A stretch of DNA of 64,000 bases from contig VJWM01000205.1 in NCBI GenBank assembly GCA_010909165.1, positions 186,001 to 250,000 of the forward strand, read 5' to 3'. Under the pieces are notes generated by a model, which ran no database searches, was not told the DNA's origin, and worked only from the letters and a program-made list of their open reading frames with translations. The DNA comes from Anthoceros angustus. Lineage: Eukaryota; Streptophyta; Anthocerotopsida; Anthocerotales; Anthocerotaceae. Positions within the stretch are counted from its first letter, which is position 1. Every line of letters starts with the position of its first letter. Shown here piece after piece: positions 32,894 through 44,514 of the stretch. Position numbers and translations under genes: made by a program.

Positions 32894-34200
32894 CTAAGCA
32901 TGATACTTCTTCACCGCCACCCGTTCAGTGGGCAACGACTCTCCATCTAGGCCGTGGTGGGCCGGACCCGTTGTCATATACTTGCACCACTTGGTACGGA
33001 CCCATCCATCTCGGTGAAGTTTGCACGGAAAATGCATGTAACGACTATCATAAAGGAGGGCGGTCCCCTTTACATACTCGATTCGCGATCGGCGATCGTG
33101 CCAAATCTTTTGGTTTTGCACCAAGCTGCATCTTGGTGAGCTTCTTCATCCTCGTGTCTTGAACAAACCCCAAGAGTCGCTCGGTGGCTTTCCTCCCTGT
33201 CGATCTCCTTCCATCATTACTCGAAAAGTGGGCACTTCAAACTCTCGGCATTACGGAGTGTCCGTAGGTCAAGTAAGGGTCCGTTGTGTGGTCACCTTCT
33301 CTGCTCGGGCATACGGTCGGATATGGCGCCGATCATGGGCGTAGTTCCGTGAGTTTATTGATCCTGCGGATGAGCCCATTTGTCTTCTCTGTCCCCATTG
33401 GCCTTAGGATTGTAGGGTGCCGTCTTGCGATGATTGATGCGAAATACTCCGTCATGGCGGCCACCACATCATTAAGGAAATGGGTTCCCCTATCACTTAC
33501 CAATGCGGACATCCGTGCGGGTTATGATGTTCTCGTCAGAATTTGGCCACGGTATTTGCGAGTCCGTTCTTATCGCCCGCCTCTACCCACACAGTGCGAT
33601 GATCCGTTGCCACGGGATGTATCTCCTTTGTGTGTGTGTCTTGTCGTGGTGTATGGGTCCAACAAAGTCAATACCCACTTTTGAAGGTGCGGTGCCAATA
33701 TCGGTACTAGCGGCCTTGTGTCGTCGGGGTTGGCTTTCCGATCCGACAAGCATCACACTTCTTCCTAAGCGGTGGGTGTCCCCATACATTGTTGGCCACC
33801 GGTATCCGCTTCAAAATCTTTTGGTGGTGACTGTCTTGTCGTGGTGTATGGGTCCAACAAAGTCAATACCCACTTTTGAAGGTGCGGTGCCAATATCGGT
33901 ACTAGCGGCCTTGTGTCGTCGGGGTTGGCTTTCCGATCCGACAAGCATCACACTTCTTCCTAAGCGGTGGGTGTCCCCATACATTGTTGGCCACGGTATC
34001 CGCTTCAAAATCTTTTGGTGGTGACTGTCTTTAGTGTCCTCCCCAATCCTTCGTGCATTCCCGGCGCTCCTGTCTCTGGGTTGCAAGTACCTTCGTTCTA
34101 CTCCGTCAGGCCCTAATTTGAACACACACCGTTGTACATTACGAAGGGTCGAGCATAGTGCACGCCTCCTCTCGTCCACAGTCGATTTTGGAAGCTCCAT
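32894..34200 (-). pseudogene. Gypsy integrase, frameshifted
   Basis: Reading leftwards: remains of the HHCC zinc-binding region with CDACRIGKP-like sequence in one frame, then GIDFVGPI with the first catalytic Asp (about 33640 and again about 33840). Next come a VATDH...VWVEA-like stretch, a SDRGTHFLNDV stretch with the second Asp, and APYNPKANG. The C-terminal part with YDSRYMHFPCKLHRDGW-like sequence reaches 32894. These pieces fall in different frames separated by short indels. A 195-bp in-frame tandem duplication (33638-34027) repeats the zinc-binding-to-first-Asp segment. The gene is non-functional as assembled. Confidence 0.85.
33638..34027. repeat. 195-bp tandem duplication inside the integrase region
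   Basis: GTCTTGTCGTGGTGTATGGG begins at 33638 and at 33833, and the two units are nearly identical (one extra C at about 33810 in the first). The length is a multiple of three. Confidence 0.95.
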
Positions 34201-34299
34201 TCCCAGTACCGCTCTATTTCTTCGTGGGTCGGACGGTAGCGGGACCCTCCCTTCTCATACGCTTTGCAGTTCTCGTAGCTTGGGGTTGATTTGGGCTCC

Positions 34300-35550
34300 T
34301 CGGTTGTACTTTTCTGCGGCAACCAATGTCTCATCCAGGAGCGCATCTTCACGATCTCTCAACACCTCTGTTTTCAATCGTGACGAAATCTCGCATTTTG
34401 GTCTTGCCTCCCTTGTCTTGTTTCCACTTGACGTGAACTCCTGCGGCAACAATATCCACCTTGCTATCCGTCCGGACGGTCCGTCTTATTCACCGGATGC
34501 TTGAAAGTGGTCTACATAGAACACAAACTCCTTTGGGTAGGTAGTGTCGAATTTCTTGACGGCATATACCATACCCGGTGCTTGGCGCTCTGTAGTTGTG
34601 TATTTTCGTTCGCGTGGGTGAGCGTCCGGTAGTATACGGGATAATCCCGCTTGTCGTCGCCCGGCTCGGCACTACTCCGATAGCAAAGCGGACACGTCTA
34701 CATACACATGAAATTTCTGCTCGATCCGGTCCTCTTAGAACCGTTACCAAGGTGTTACGTAAATCCGAAGGCCTCCTCTCGCTCACGTGACGGTCCAAAC
34801 CTCCTCCTTCCATGATTACATCAACTTAGCGCCCTCTTATAAAGTCCTTAATAAACCGGTAGTATCCCACCATTCGAAACCTCTCGGCTCCTTTAGGTTC
34901 GTCGGTGGAGGCGGATGACCGGACCTTGTCTGGTCCACCTCGATTCAGCCCCGAGTCGACAAGATTCCCTCCGTCATTCCAAAGTAGCATTTCTCGGGTG
35001 TAGGCTCAATTGAGTCTCCGGCGCTCAAGCACCTTCTTAGATGCCCAAGGTGTTTGTCCTGCTCCCCATGCACACAAAATCATCCGAGAATATCTCCATG
35101 AAGTCCCTCGAAGTCACGGAAGGCGTTGGTCACCATCGCATGAGCGACCACAGGCGCTCGGTCATCCCAAAGGCACTTCTCTTGTAGGCAAGCGTACCCC
35201 ACTCCGTAGTGAAGGTCGTCTTGTCGGTCAAACTCCCTTAGGTGCAATTGGTTGTATCCGGAGTAGCCATCCGAGGAAGGAGTAAGTAGTCCGTCCAGCC
35301 ACCTTGTCCAAAATGTCGTCTCTGAATGGCATCGGAAGTGGTCCTTCTCGTTCGGCGTTGAGCTTCCTCAATCTTGGCATACCGAATTTGTCTGTTGTTT
35401 CTTGGGAACCACCACAATCGGCGCGACCCACTCGGCTGTGATGGGGAAAATGATGTCTGCCTCCGGTACTTATCAAGGACCTCCTTCACCTTGATCGAAT
35501 ACTTGGGGTTGAGCTTGTATTGTCGGATTGATGGCACCTCACGGCTTCAA
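34300..35550 (-). pseudogene. Gypsy reverse transcriptase and RNase H, frameshifted
   Basis: The RT start shows IRQYKLNPKYSIKVKEVLDK (about 35480-35540), then across frames EWVAPIVVVPKK-, RKLNAE-, PMPFRDDILDKVAG- and YSFL-like blocks (35230-35430), which match the gypsy RT fingers. RNase H remnants lie near 34490-34813 (RFAIGVV, with alternating frames). The palm segment with the catalytic Asp pair is not seen intact. Stops and frameshifts occur about every 50-150 bp. Confidence 0.83.
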
Positions 35551-36179
35551 AATCGATCTTATGCTCTCCCACTTCTTGAATGCCCTTCATGTCCGTGACC
35601 TTGAAGGCGAACACCTCATAAAACTCCCCCCATGCTTTAGTCCTTCCTTGGTCCGAGGCATGCCTTTCTTAAACTTGAGAATTTTTGGCGGACCTCCACT
35701 TCTTCCACGTCGTCCGGGTTCACCGTCTCCGTTCCGTCTTTGCCTCTGCGTCAAACCCCTCGTCCTCCTCTCGGGGATCGTCCTCTCGCATCCCCATTCT
35801 CGAAGAGCTCGTCGGAGGTGAATCGTGTTACTCCTTGATGTCGCTTTTCCTTGGTCCGACTCTTGTTGTCTCCCCTTGTCTTGGTCAGACCTCCTCTTCA
35901 CTTCCTTCCTCCGGCCCGTTGTGGCGTTTACTCGAAAACAATCAACCACTTCCGCCAAAGGCATCCGCATGTCCATCTCCTCCTCGGACCGGGATCTTGG
36001 CGAAAGTCGCCTCCTCGGAACTATCTTGTTCGTCGCCCGGTGGAGTCCTCCGAGGTATACCCCGGTGGCTCACGGTTTCCCCACAATAGGTGTCCTTGCT
36101 CCGGTGATAGCAACCTCCCTTCTCGCTTAGGGTCCCGATCCACCGGCTTGAAGTGAATCTCCTTCCTTCCAAAGTGTAG

Positions 36180-36530
36180 CTTTATGCAGGCCAACCCGGC
36201 CATGGCCGCCCCAACACCTCATACCCTAATGGTCCGGCGGTTTGATCACAACAAAATCCGGTTTGTAGGGTGCCGGCTATGGTGGCCAAGACTCGGTTAA
36301 CTCCCCGGATCTCTTCTTGACATATACGCCATTCTCGAGTCTTCGTTGAGGTTGAAGGATGTGAAGCCCAATTTTCGTGCCGTGGCTGATGAGGTTGACT
36401 CGGACCCGTGTCCAGCAGTACATCCTTGATGATACATCCAATCTCCACTTGTACCTGGCCCACAGGTCGTATGGGACACCACCCTCACTTCCCATGCTAC
36501 CCTTCACGGCTTTGGTGCTCACGGCTGGGT
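36180..36530 (-). pseudogene. Gypsy aspartic protease
   Basis: VEIGCIIKDVLLDTG at about 36407-36450 gives the retropepsin catalytic DTG after a hydrophobic strand, followed in a shifted frame by LISHGTKIGLHIL-like sequence. It lies between gag and RT, as in gypsy elements. Confidence 0.8.
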
Positions 36531-36599
36531 TCCCCTAACGGCCGACGGACCTCTTGTCGGTATTTGGGTTATCCCTCGGTTGTCGAAAGGACACAAGGT

Positions 36600-38600
36600 C
36601 TGGCGATTCATCATCGGTCGCCACATTAAAGGGGGCGAGGCTTCTACCCCAATCGAGGATCCTGCTGCGTCCTCATCCTCTCCCGGTCACTTGGTGTTAC
36701 GGTATTCTCCGGATGCTTGCGCATTTCCTCCTGCAACATCTCGGTCACCTCCGGACTCGTCCGTGGAAGCTAAATCGCCGTCGCGGAGGCACGTTCCTTC
36801 TCACATCTGCGGAGAACTTCCTTGGGTAATCCCTCGCGAGGCTGCCCGTCCAGCCCTCCTTCATCGGTCGGATCCTCTGCTGGTATTTCCGTTTGATTGC
36901 CTTCCTCGGCGTCGTGGCTTCCTCGATCTTGTTCTTCTTCAATGGCGCCTTTCTCGTCGCTCCTTCCTTGACTCTGATAGACACCTCAAGATTTCCACGA
37001 CTCCTTCCTTCGACACCGTACCTTCTTGTTCTTTTCCATCTCGCGTACCTCGGGAATCTCTTCCCTCCATGGTGAGCATCTTGACTTTGCAGTAGCAGTC
37101 TTAGGAGGTGGCGTTGGTGGTCGGGGTTCTCCGCTTGGTGTGGCATATCGTACCGTCCTTGTCGGGGTTGGGACATAGCGTCTTTTCGTATGCCGGCCCT
37201 TGCGATCGCCACGCTCGAAGTCCCCATTACCCTCGTTGAGTGCGGACACGCGTTGGAGTAATGGCGGGATTCCAGTTCCAGAGACCACGGTGCGGAGGAT
37301 ACGAAGGGCTCCCATGCGGTCTTTGCATCGGTGGGGCTCGTTGTGTGGACCTCCGGTTGGCGGATACATGGTTTTGGGATATCGCGGCCCGGAGGGCTTC
37401 ACATGCATAGGCCTCTTCCCATTGCTCCTCGGCCTCCTCCTCGTATTCGTAGTCCACTTGATGCCGGCCTTGAGGCGGTTGGACTTCGAATGGCCGTGTT
37501 CTTGGCACGGCACACGAGATGCGTTAGTAGTCGGTGTTTTCCGCGCTCTCGGTCCTTAACACAGTTTATCGCGGTCCTCTACTCTCTTTATCACTTTTCC
37601 AGTCCTCCCGGACTGCTACCTCCTTTGAGGGAGTCGGGTCGTGGAGCTTCGGACGGTCTTGGTGTCACCACCTCCTTCTTACCACCTTCTTTTTAGCGGG
37701 GCTTTCTTGCTCTTCTTCTTGCGGGATACTCTTCCTCGCTAGAGACCTCCGTCTCTTCTTGGACGTTGCTCCTCCTCGAAGACACCTCCGATTGGTCTTC
37801 CTCCTCCTCGAGACTCTTCCTCCTCAGTCGAACCCGTTTCTTCTTCTTCTTCTTGCCTCCTTGGCGGTTCTTTATCCTCGATGTAGCGATTCCTCGTAGT
37901 TTTCGCTCGGCCTTGCCCGTCCTTCTCGGCTAGCGGCGGGGCGTGCAGCCATGGGTTTGGCTAGACGGCCGCGAACCACCGTCGCTTGCATCGTGGTATG
38001 GGTTGGATGCGATCCTCGGGCATAGAACCGCTCGATGTCTGAGCCCGGCTTCTCCTTCTTCCTCGCATTTTCCAACTTTGATAATACATACCCCTCTGGT
38101 GATCCTCGAAACCGTTCTAAGAAGGCATTTTCAAAGCTTCAAGCGAGGGTGGGGCATTCTCCGTGGTCGGTACTTTCTCCGATACCATTGAGCAGTCCTC
38201 GGAGAACCCCTTGGAAAATTTGGATGAGTCGTCGACTCCCTCTCCGTTGAAGTTGGCTTTGGACATGAAGTCCTCCACAAAGGTCTCGCATCCGCTCCTT
38301 CTTCCCTCCGAATATGGAGTCGCTTGTTTGAGTCGGTAGGGGCCATGGCTGCCATCGATTGGGTTAGGCGTGGTGTCCTACCTTCTTCCGTTGGCGTCCC
38401 TTGTACCCGTACTCGTCTTGGTCCGACAATTCGACCACGTTCTCCTCCTCTCGATCGGCGGTGCTCTCTCGTTGGGTTTGGCGTCTCTCTCTCACGGCTC
38501 GGAGAAGCGCGAGGTGACGTCCGATCCTCCCCGGTTCACTCTTGACCGTCGCTCGACCGCCACGCATTACCTTCTCTTCCTAAGGCGCACTGCGGCACCA
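36600..38600 (-). pseudogene. Gypsy gag region, degenerate
   Basis: Leftward frames between the primer binding site and the protease are charged and low in complexity: a Lys/Arg/Glu-rich segment near 37750-37900 and Pro-rich stretches near 37100. These suit gag but have no zinc knuckle I can point to. The assignment rests on position. Confidence 0.6.
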
Positions 38601-38614
38601 GACCGATTTCATTC

Positions 38615-38624
38615 AGCGGCGCCA
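38615..38624 (-). promoter_or_regulatory. Primer binding site of the gypsy element
   Basis: On the minus strand the LTR end ...CCCACA is followed by TTT and then TGGCGCCGCT, a start shared by many plant gypsy primer sites (often matched to tRNA-Asp). The tRNA match was not computed. Confidence 0.75.
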
Positions 38625-38627
38625 AAA

Positions 38628-41600
38628 TGTGGGACTTTGATGGCGGCCGGCGCGCACAATCCGTGTCGTTGTAGGAAGAAGTCCGTTCCCAAGGGAATGA
38701 TAGGCCCGTTACGCGTTTGGTGATTCTACCTCTTCGGTCCCGCTCGCGACTCAACTACACTCCACTTCACGTTCCGGGCCGGTGTATAAGCGTTTAAGGA
38801 CCGTTTCGTCCATCCGTTCACATCCTCCTTTCCTCTCTCTCTACACTCTCACCTTAGAAAAGCGCGGATTTCGGACCTCCTCGTTCCGGGCCTCTCCGTC
38901 CGGCTCACCCTCCAGTTCCTCCGGCTCACGTTCGATCGGTCCGTTCGGCGCGGCTCTCGGCGAACAGTCACCGGTCACCTTCCCACCACACCACAGCGTT
39001 AAGTCGTCACGGGACCTTGATCAATCTCCCGGGTATCGTGCACCTTTCGGTGACTCGGGACTCACGTTAGCAAGAAGACTCCAGCAAGAGCGGCATCAAC
39101 ACCAAGAGAAAGATGCTTTACTAGGCACCTCGGCCCTCTTATCTGCGCCCAAGGCGGCGTCTTTATTACACCTATTACGGTGATAGCCATTTCGGTATCG
39201 GCCGCCTACCTATTTCCCCTATCTCCTTCGCCCATTGTGGGAAGGTCACAGGCCGCCTCGGAATGGGTGGTCCAATCCCCGTCACGGTTGTGGTGCACCA
39301 ATCGGATGATCCGTGAGGCGGCCTCCTCTCTCCCGGAATCACTGTCGGGTTGGGCTCTGGCGGCGGTCGACAGCGCCAGGCGTCATCCTCCCACAGCCTC
39401 ACAGGTCCTTGCCGGTGGGGCCACCCATCTGCTCCCCTAAGCGTAAGTCGAAGGGGCTCCTCCTTCTTCTTGGCGGTCCGGTCCTCGAGGTCTGACTCCA
39501 CGAACTTGAGTCCGGCTTATTCACAGGTCGGGCTAGGTCCGACCTTGTCTGGGTCCGGACTCTCGAGGTCCGGACTTATTAAAGTCCGGACTTGAGTCAC
39601 TCTCAGGGGTCCGGACAAAGTCGGACTCCGCCAGGTTTCCTCCTCACGGGACTCCTCGTGGCTCTCCCTCGAAGTCCTCCATGTTCCCGATCGCCCGTGA
39701 CTCCCGTTGGCCCCTCCTTCCATGGTGAGGTCGGGTGCTTACCTCGATCGCATCCGCTCCTCGTGCTCCTCGGTTGCTCCTCTCCGCTCCGTCATCTCCA
39801 AGCAGGCCACTAGGGTCCTGTCTTTGTCCCCGTGTCATCTCCTTGAGCCTTCCAGGTCCGTCCCGTCTGCTGACGTCGAGAGGCTTCTCGCCCGGGGCTC
39901 GGCGTGGTAATAGGCAAAGTCAGATCGACTTGTTGAATTGCCTCTTCCACGTGTGCGGGCACCTACTCCCTCGCCATAAGTGTTAAAGGGCGTCTTTGCC
40001 CGGCTTGTTGGGCCACCTCTCACCCGGTTGTGGTGGGCAGGGGCTATCACGAGGCTACAAGGCGGCCTCGGTCACCTCCTGCAGCATTTGCTCCACTCCG
40101 CTCCGTCGTTTCCTCCATTGACTTACCGCCATAGCGTTCCCTTCCGCCTTTCTCGGTGGACCGGCGGCTTCTTTTCGCTTGCTCGCGCTCCTCCGTTCAT
40201 TCGGCCTTTAGCTCATGACTCCCTCTCCAGGCGGTCGGATACCTCCGTCAGACTCGGACTTCCTCCGGCTCCTTACGTGGCACAGCAGCGTCCAACTCCT
40301 TGGATAGTCGCCGATTTTCCTCCGTCTTGAGACCGGGCACTCTATTTCGTGCTCAGTCGTGGATTCTCTCGTTGAGAATCACTGCTCACGCATCTTGGGT
40401 TGTAGCTCCAGTGTCCTTCTTGTCCTCCATCTGCTGCCGCCTCTCCTCTACTTCCTGCTGTACTCGGAGATCCCCTATCTCCCAGTCTTGGCCTCCATCT
40501 CCTCCTTGGCCTTGCTCCATAGCCTGTCGGCCGTTAGCCTCGGTCTGTGACTCTCTCCACGGTTCCGATCACGTCTGTAGTGATCCGGTCGCTCTTTGAC
40601 TTGAGCTCCTTCGCCGCCTTTACAGGCTCGCCCACTTGGCCTCTGGCCGGGCCGCCTCCGCGGTCCCGAGCTCTCTGCACGTGCGGGCCTCTTCCGCCTC
40701 TGCTGCGCTTCTTCGCCCAAGGTCCTCCGCGCTTGGGCCTCTGAGCTTGCTTTGTGACGGTGAAGAACCTTAACCCGATCTGCTTGAACCGCCGGGCCTC
40801 GCTCCGCCACCGGCGTTTCCCTTCCTCGATCCGGAGGGACTCCGCCTTTCCTTTGCCCCGGCCGCCTTCACTTGCTCTTGGGTTCCACCATCCTCCTCGG
40901 GTGGCCTCCACTTCACAGGTCTTCTCCATGTACCACGAGACCCCAAAGCATTCCGTCCATGTAGCAGGACTCGCCGTGTTTCTTCCACGGCCAGTGAGGC
41001 CCCACAAAGTCCGTAGTGGGGCCGGCATTTCGGTCCGAGGACCTCCATACCATGATCCGGGAGTAAGTCGGTGGGTTCTCGGACCTAATCGGGACCCTCG
41101 GTCACGAGTGGTGTCAGAGTCTCACCCTCTTTGGCCCTCTTGGCCTCTAACTCCTTTGTGCCCTCTTTCTCACAGGGCTCGGAGGAGGTGAGGGGTCAGA
41201 GCAAGCTCTTTGCCCCTTCACAGCCGGGGGACGGGGCCGGCTCGAGGTGGGGGCTGCGCGTGACCTCCACTTGGCCACGTCCCTTTCCCTCCTTACGCCT
41301 CTTGACCTCTTGCCACTCCGTGGGCGGGGGTAAGTCTGCGGCACCTTCGAGGTCTGCGTTGGTAAGCGGCACCGTCTTCGCCTCTTGCTCCGTTGAGTTC
41401 GTCGGGGCTCGGCCGTCGTGGTTGTTGGGCTCTGTCTGGGTGCGGGCCAGCGCTCCCTCGGCTCCCTCACATCTTGCTCGGAGGGCACCAAAAGGAGGAA
41501 GGGGAATCTCCTCCCAAACTTCCACAGGTGGTGAGGGGTTCGCTCGACGTATGGAGTCAGGAATCCTCGATCGTCCTCCCCTCCGCTTGGTCTTGAAGGG

Positions 41601-42873
41601 CGACCCCCACCTCAGGCGCCCTTGCACGCTCTACTTGGCGGGGCCTCCGGCCCCTTGGGCGCCCGTTCAAGCTCTCCTCCTTGAGGAGCTCGAAATGTCC
41701 CCATACATGAATCGGTGTGGGGTCGCCCGATGGCGAGGCTTCTCGCTCCTTAGCTTGCGTGCCTCACAGGCAGGCGAAGATAATCCTTCCCGGTCGCTCT
41801 CTTCCCCGGGGCATGCGAGAATACCAGCAGGTTATCACCAAGGTGATCCACCTTGGTGGCGAGTTCAATGGACAATGATCCGGGCTACCGCCCTTACTCA
41901 TCCGGCGGATCGGATATCAACCATCCGTTGGTTGTCCTGCGTTCGAGCCTCGGCATCGCGGTGGGCGGCCCTATCTTCCCCGCCGCCTTAAGGGGCTCGG
42001 CACCGCCCCTTCTTCCCCGGGCGGTTGTAGGCCATCCTCGGGACCTCAAGGTCCATCGCCTCGGGTCCTCCGGAGGTTCTTGGATCGGACCTCCTTGTTG
42101 ATCGCCCAACATCTTCGGCAAACTCCGGACTAGAGTTGTCAAGGTCGAGACCATTTGGAACACGTGCCATTCCCCACCAATTCCTGCTTCCTCCGGCCGG
42201 GGCCGTCCGGATAGCGCGGGTCACAATGTTGCGCTCCACGGTCCATGGCTCCCTTCCGCGGCTTTTGGGTGCCATTGCCTTCTCCTCCTCTTGTTCTTGT
42301 GGTAGCGAGTCGGCACGATGTTCCTCCGCCGCGTTGTTGCTCCAACCTTGGCCAGTGAGCGCGCTCTAGGCGGCGGCGCCCAAAAGCGCGAGCGGATTGC
42401 GGGCGCAAGGGGCTGAGGATTATGGAGGCTGCGGACCTCCTCCTTGGCGCGCTTGTGGAAAGCCGCGGGAAGGCGCCTCTTTGTCCCTGCGCCGGGCATG
42501 CCTCGCTTGCCTGCGGCCTTCGCGCGCGCGCCGCGGGCGTGAATACTGCCTGCGGCCTGCAGCAGGTTACGGTCTGACCTCATGCCCGACCTCCACTCGG
42601 GGCCGTCCGTGGCGCCGCCTCGTCATCCTCACGCCTCCGCTCCTAGGTTACTTTCCTGGCGTACTTATCTGTTTGACACAGGTGGGTTCGGACTTATCCG
42701 TTACTCCGTAGTCCGGAGCTTGCCATAGTGGTCCGTTGTTCACTCCGGTCCGGAGTATACTCGAGGCTCGTCCGGCGCTACCCCAATTTATTCCTCCTTT
42801 TAGCCTTATTTATCCTTCAATCCTAAAAAAAACCCTACTTATTTCTTAACTCCCGGGGAGTGCATAGCCCACA
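38628..42873 (-). repeat. Right (5') LTR of the gypsy element, 4246 bp
   Basis: The plus-strand ends are TGTGGG at 38628 and CCCACA at 42873, a 6-bp inverted terminal repeat. The whole length matches the left LTR apart from the left copy's two tandem duplications. The first part in the direction of transcription (42873 down to about 42600) is AT-richer and could hold the promoter. At over 4 kb it is unusually long for a plant LTR. Confidence 0.9.
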
Positions 42874-43593
42874 AGGCGTTGGCGGCAACAGGACACGCAA
42901 GAGGAGGCGCGGTCGGTGCCCTGCCTCCTCTCCACTTCACTTTCGTCGGTAACATTGGGTAGGAATGAGGGCTAACCTTAGCGGCAAATGCCATTTGAAA
43001 TCGATCCAATCGGTGAAATTGAGATCCTCCTGCACCTCCTCAAAGGGCCTTACGGCCGGGTGCCATCGCCACTTGGACAATATCATATTATCCAAGTGGG
43101 TATCATATTATCAACACAGTCATTAAAAGAGGGTTTTATCCCATTCTTCAAAATGACATTCCACAAACAGAGAGTCCACAGTCTTTCAATTGACATGATA
43201 GAGAGCCTATCTAGGGCGCAAGCCGGCCAGCGCCCTCCGTGATGTATTCATGGACACTATTCAATAAATTCATCAAAACTAAACATGGTTCTACTTTGGA
43301 AAGAAACAAAAACGAAGGTTGTGTGTGAATGCCGACATGGCGGCATCCACAACGACTGGGACAAAAACCGTAAACTTTAAAACGAGCACATGCAAGCGGC
43401 TACGCGAATGAAAGATGTTATATTTCTGCTCATTCAATTTAAAACATACATTCAAACGGTTGAGGGAATGGGTTACTTGTTTGATAAAGGCAACGATTCA
43501 AACCCACTAAAGCCAAAATCCGGGCATGCATGAATGTCCTCGTAAACCAAAACAGCAAAGGAATGATGCATAGACTACGACTACAGCTGTCAG

Positions 43594-43863
43594 ATGCTTA
43601 CGCAAGTGCTTGATGAGGCAGGAGTTGGGGAGAATGAAGACGCCAAGTCCATGGGCAAGAACAACGGCTTTGATAACCCAGAAGTGGAGCGCATGTGGAA
43701 CTTAGAAGTGGTCATACATGAAGTGTTGGCTCAAGGCCCAGATGACTTACAGATTAGTTGCCATGGGGGACCAGGGCCGAAACACATGCCAGGAGCTATG
43801 ACCTCCGTAATGCAATGGTCGCAGCCTTCAATGAGCTCGACAAAACGGAAGAAACTTGAGTGA
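43594..43863 (+). CDS. Unassigned open frame, 89 residues
   Basis: The frame starts with MLTQVLDEAGVGENEDAKSM, is acidic at first and basic at the end (SSTKRKKLE). No family is recognised. It may be an exon or chance; codon use looks ordinary, and there is no visible partner exon. Confidence 0.25.
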   Translation: MLTQVLDEAGVGENEDAKSMGKNNGFDNPEVERMWNLEVVIHEVLAQGPDDLQISCHGGPGPKHMPGAMTSVMQWSQPSMSSTKRKKLE

Positions 43864-44084
43864 GCCATAGCTCTCTTCACCAATTTGATTCCTTTATAAT
43901 TTGCGACCATTAATATAATCTTATTAGTAATTTCAAACTCGCGATCAATGATTGAAAGATATTTGCCATGATTTTGGGTTTAAAACTACAAATTCTTCAA
44001 TATGCTGGCCAAAATAAGGACATCCGAATCGAACCATAGACCATTCCCACTTAGCCCTTCTATCAAACCATACCTTAGCCAATG

Positions 44085-44260
44085 GGGGCCGGCATGCCAA
44101 CGTCCTTAAAATCAACAAAGTTGGTTGCCCATGTGCCCATGCCAGCGTCCTTAAAATCAACAAAGTTGGTTGCCCATGTGCCCATGCCAGCGTCCTTAAA
44201 ATCAACAAAGTTGGTTGCCCATGCGCCCATGCCAGCGTCCTTAAAATCAGCAAAGTTGGT
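44085..44260. repeat. Tandem repeat, 45-bp unit, four copies
   Basis: The unit contains ATGCCAGCGTCCTTAAAATC followed by AACAAAGTTGGTTGCCCATG. Copies are nearly identical. The period keeps 15-residue repeats open on both strands, which is not proof of coding. Confidence 0.95.
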
Positions 44261-44472
44261 TTATTAAAATGCTAAAGGTTTTGAACTCAAGACCTAATTG
44301 GTTCCTATATTTTTTTTTTCCAACCACTTGACAACTATCCCGACCTGCAAAACTCTTGAACCGCTAATTATTTTTTTTTCTTAAAGGCAGCCCATAAGGA
44401 GGACATGCATGGGAAGGGCGCCGCCGACGCCTACCCATGGGAGCCGGCCGGCCGGCGCCCATGGGCAGGTGT

Positions 44473-44514
44473 TTATGGTCCGAGGACCATTTATTATTTA
44501 ACCTAGGAAACAAC
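44473..44514. repeat. 42-bp repeat with TGGTCCGAGGACCA palindrome
   Basis: The reverse complement matches 22153-22194 with a single mismatch; homology may extend about 6 bp further. It includes CCTAGGTTAAATAATAA and the 14-bp palindrome-like TGGTCC-GGACCA core. At the first site it marks the break in the copia reverse transcriptase, so it is probably the end of a transposon. Confidence 0.8.

Larger units (their letters stand above)
27043..42873 (-). mobile_element. Ty3/gypsy LTR retrotransposon, about 15.8 kb, giant LTRs
   Basis: Two direct repeats flank a leftward gag-pol region. The right repeat (5' LTR on the minus strand) runs 38628-42873 with TGTGGG...CCCACA ends. The left repeat (3' LTR) ends at 32860 with CCCACA; its outer end near 27043-27068 is blurred. 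A primer binding site at 38615-38624 and a purine tract at 32861-32876 sit exactly where expected. Internal order on the minus strand is gag, protease, reverse transcriptase, RNase H, integrase, which is gypsy order. All domains are cut by many short indels, so no intact polyprotein exists. I found no clear target-site duplication: AGGCG follows the right LTR, and the left border is too uncertain to test. Confidence 0.9.

Noticed and set aside
41131-41991. 286-residue plus-strand open frame in the right LTR
   Set aside because: It runs against the direction of the element, has no domain, and is not kept open in the left LTR; GC bias explains it.
27043-42873. C-to-T mutation decay (RIP-like or deamination) as the cause of gypsy degeneration
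   Set aside because: The LTRs remain GC-rich and the differences between copies are mainly indels rather than transitions.
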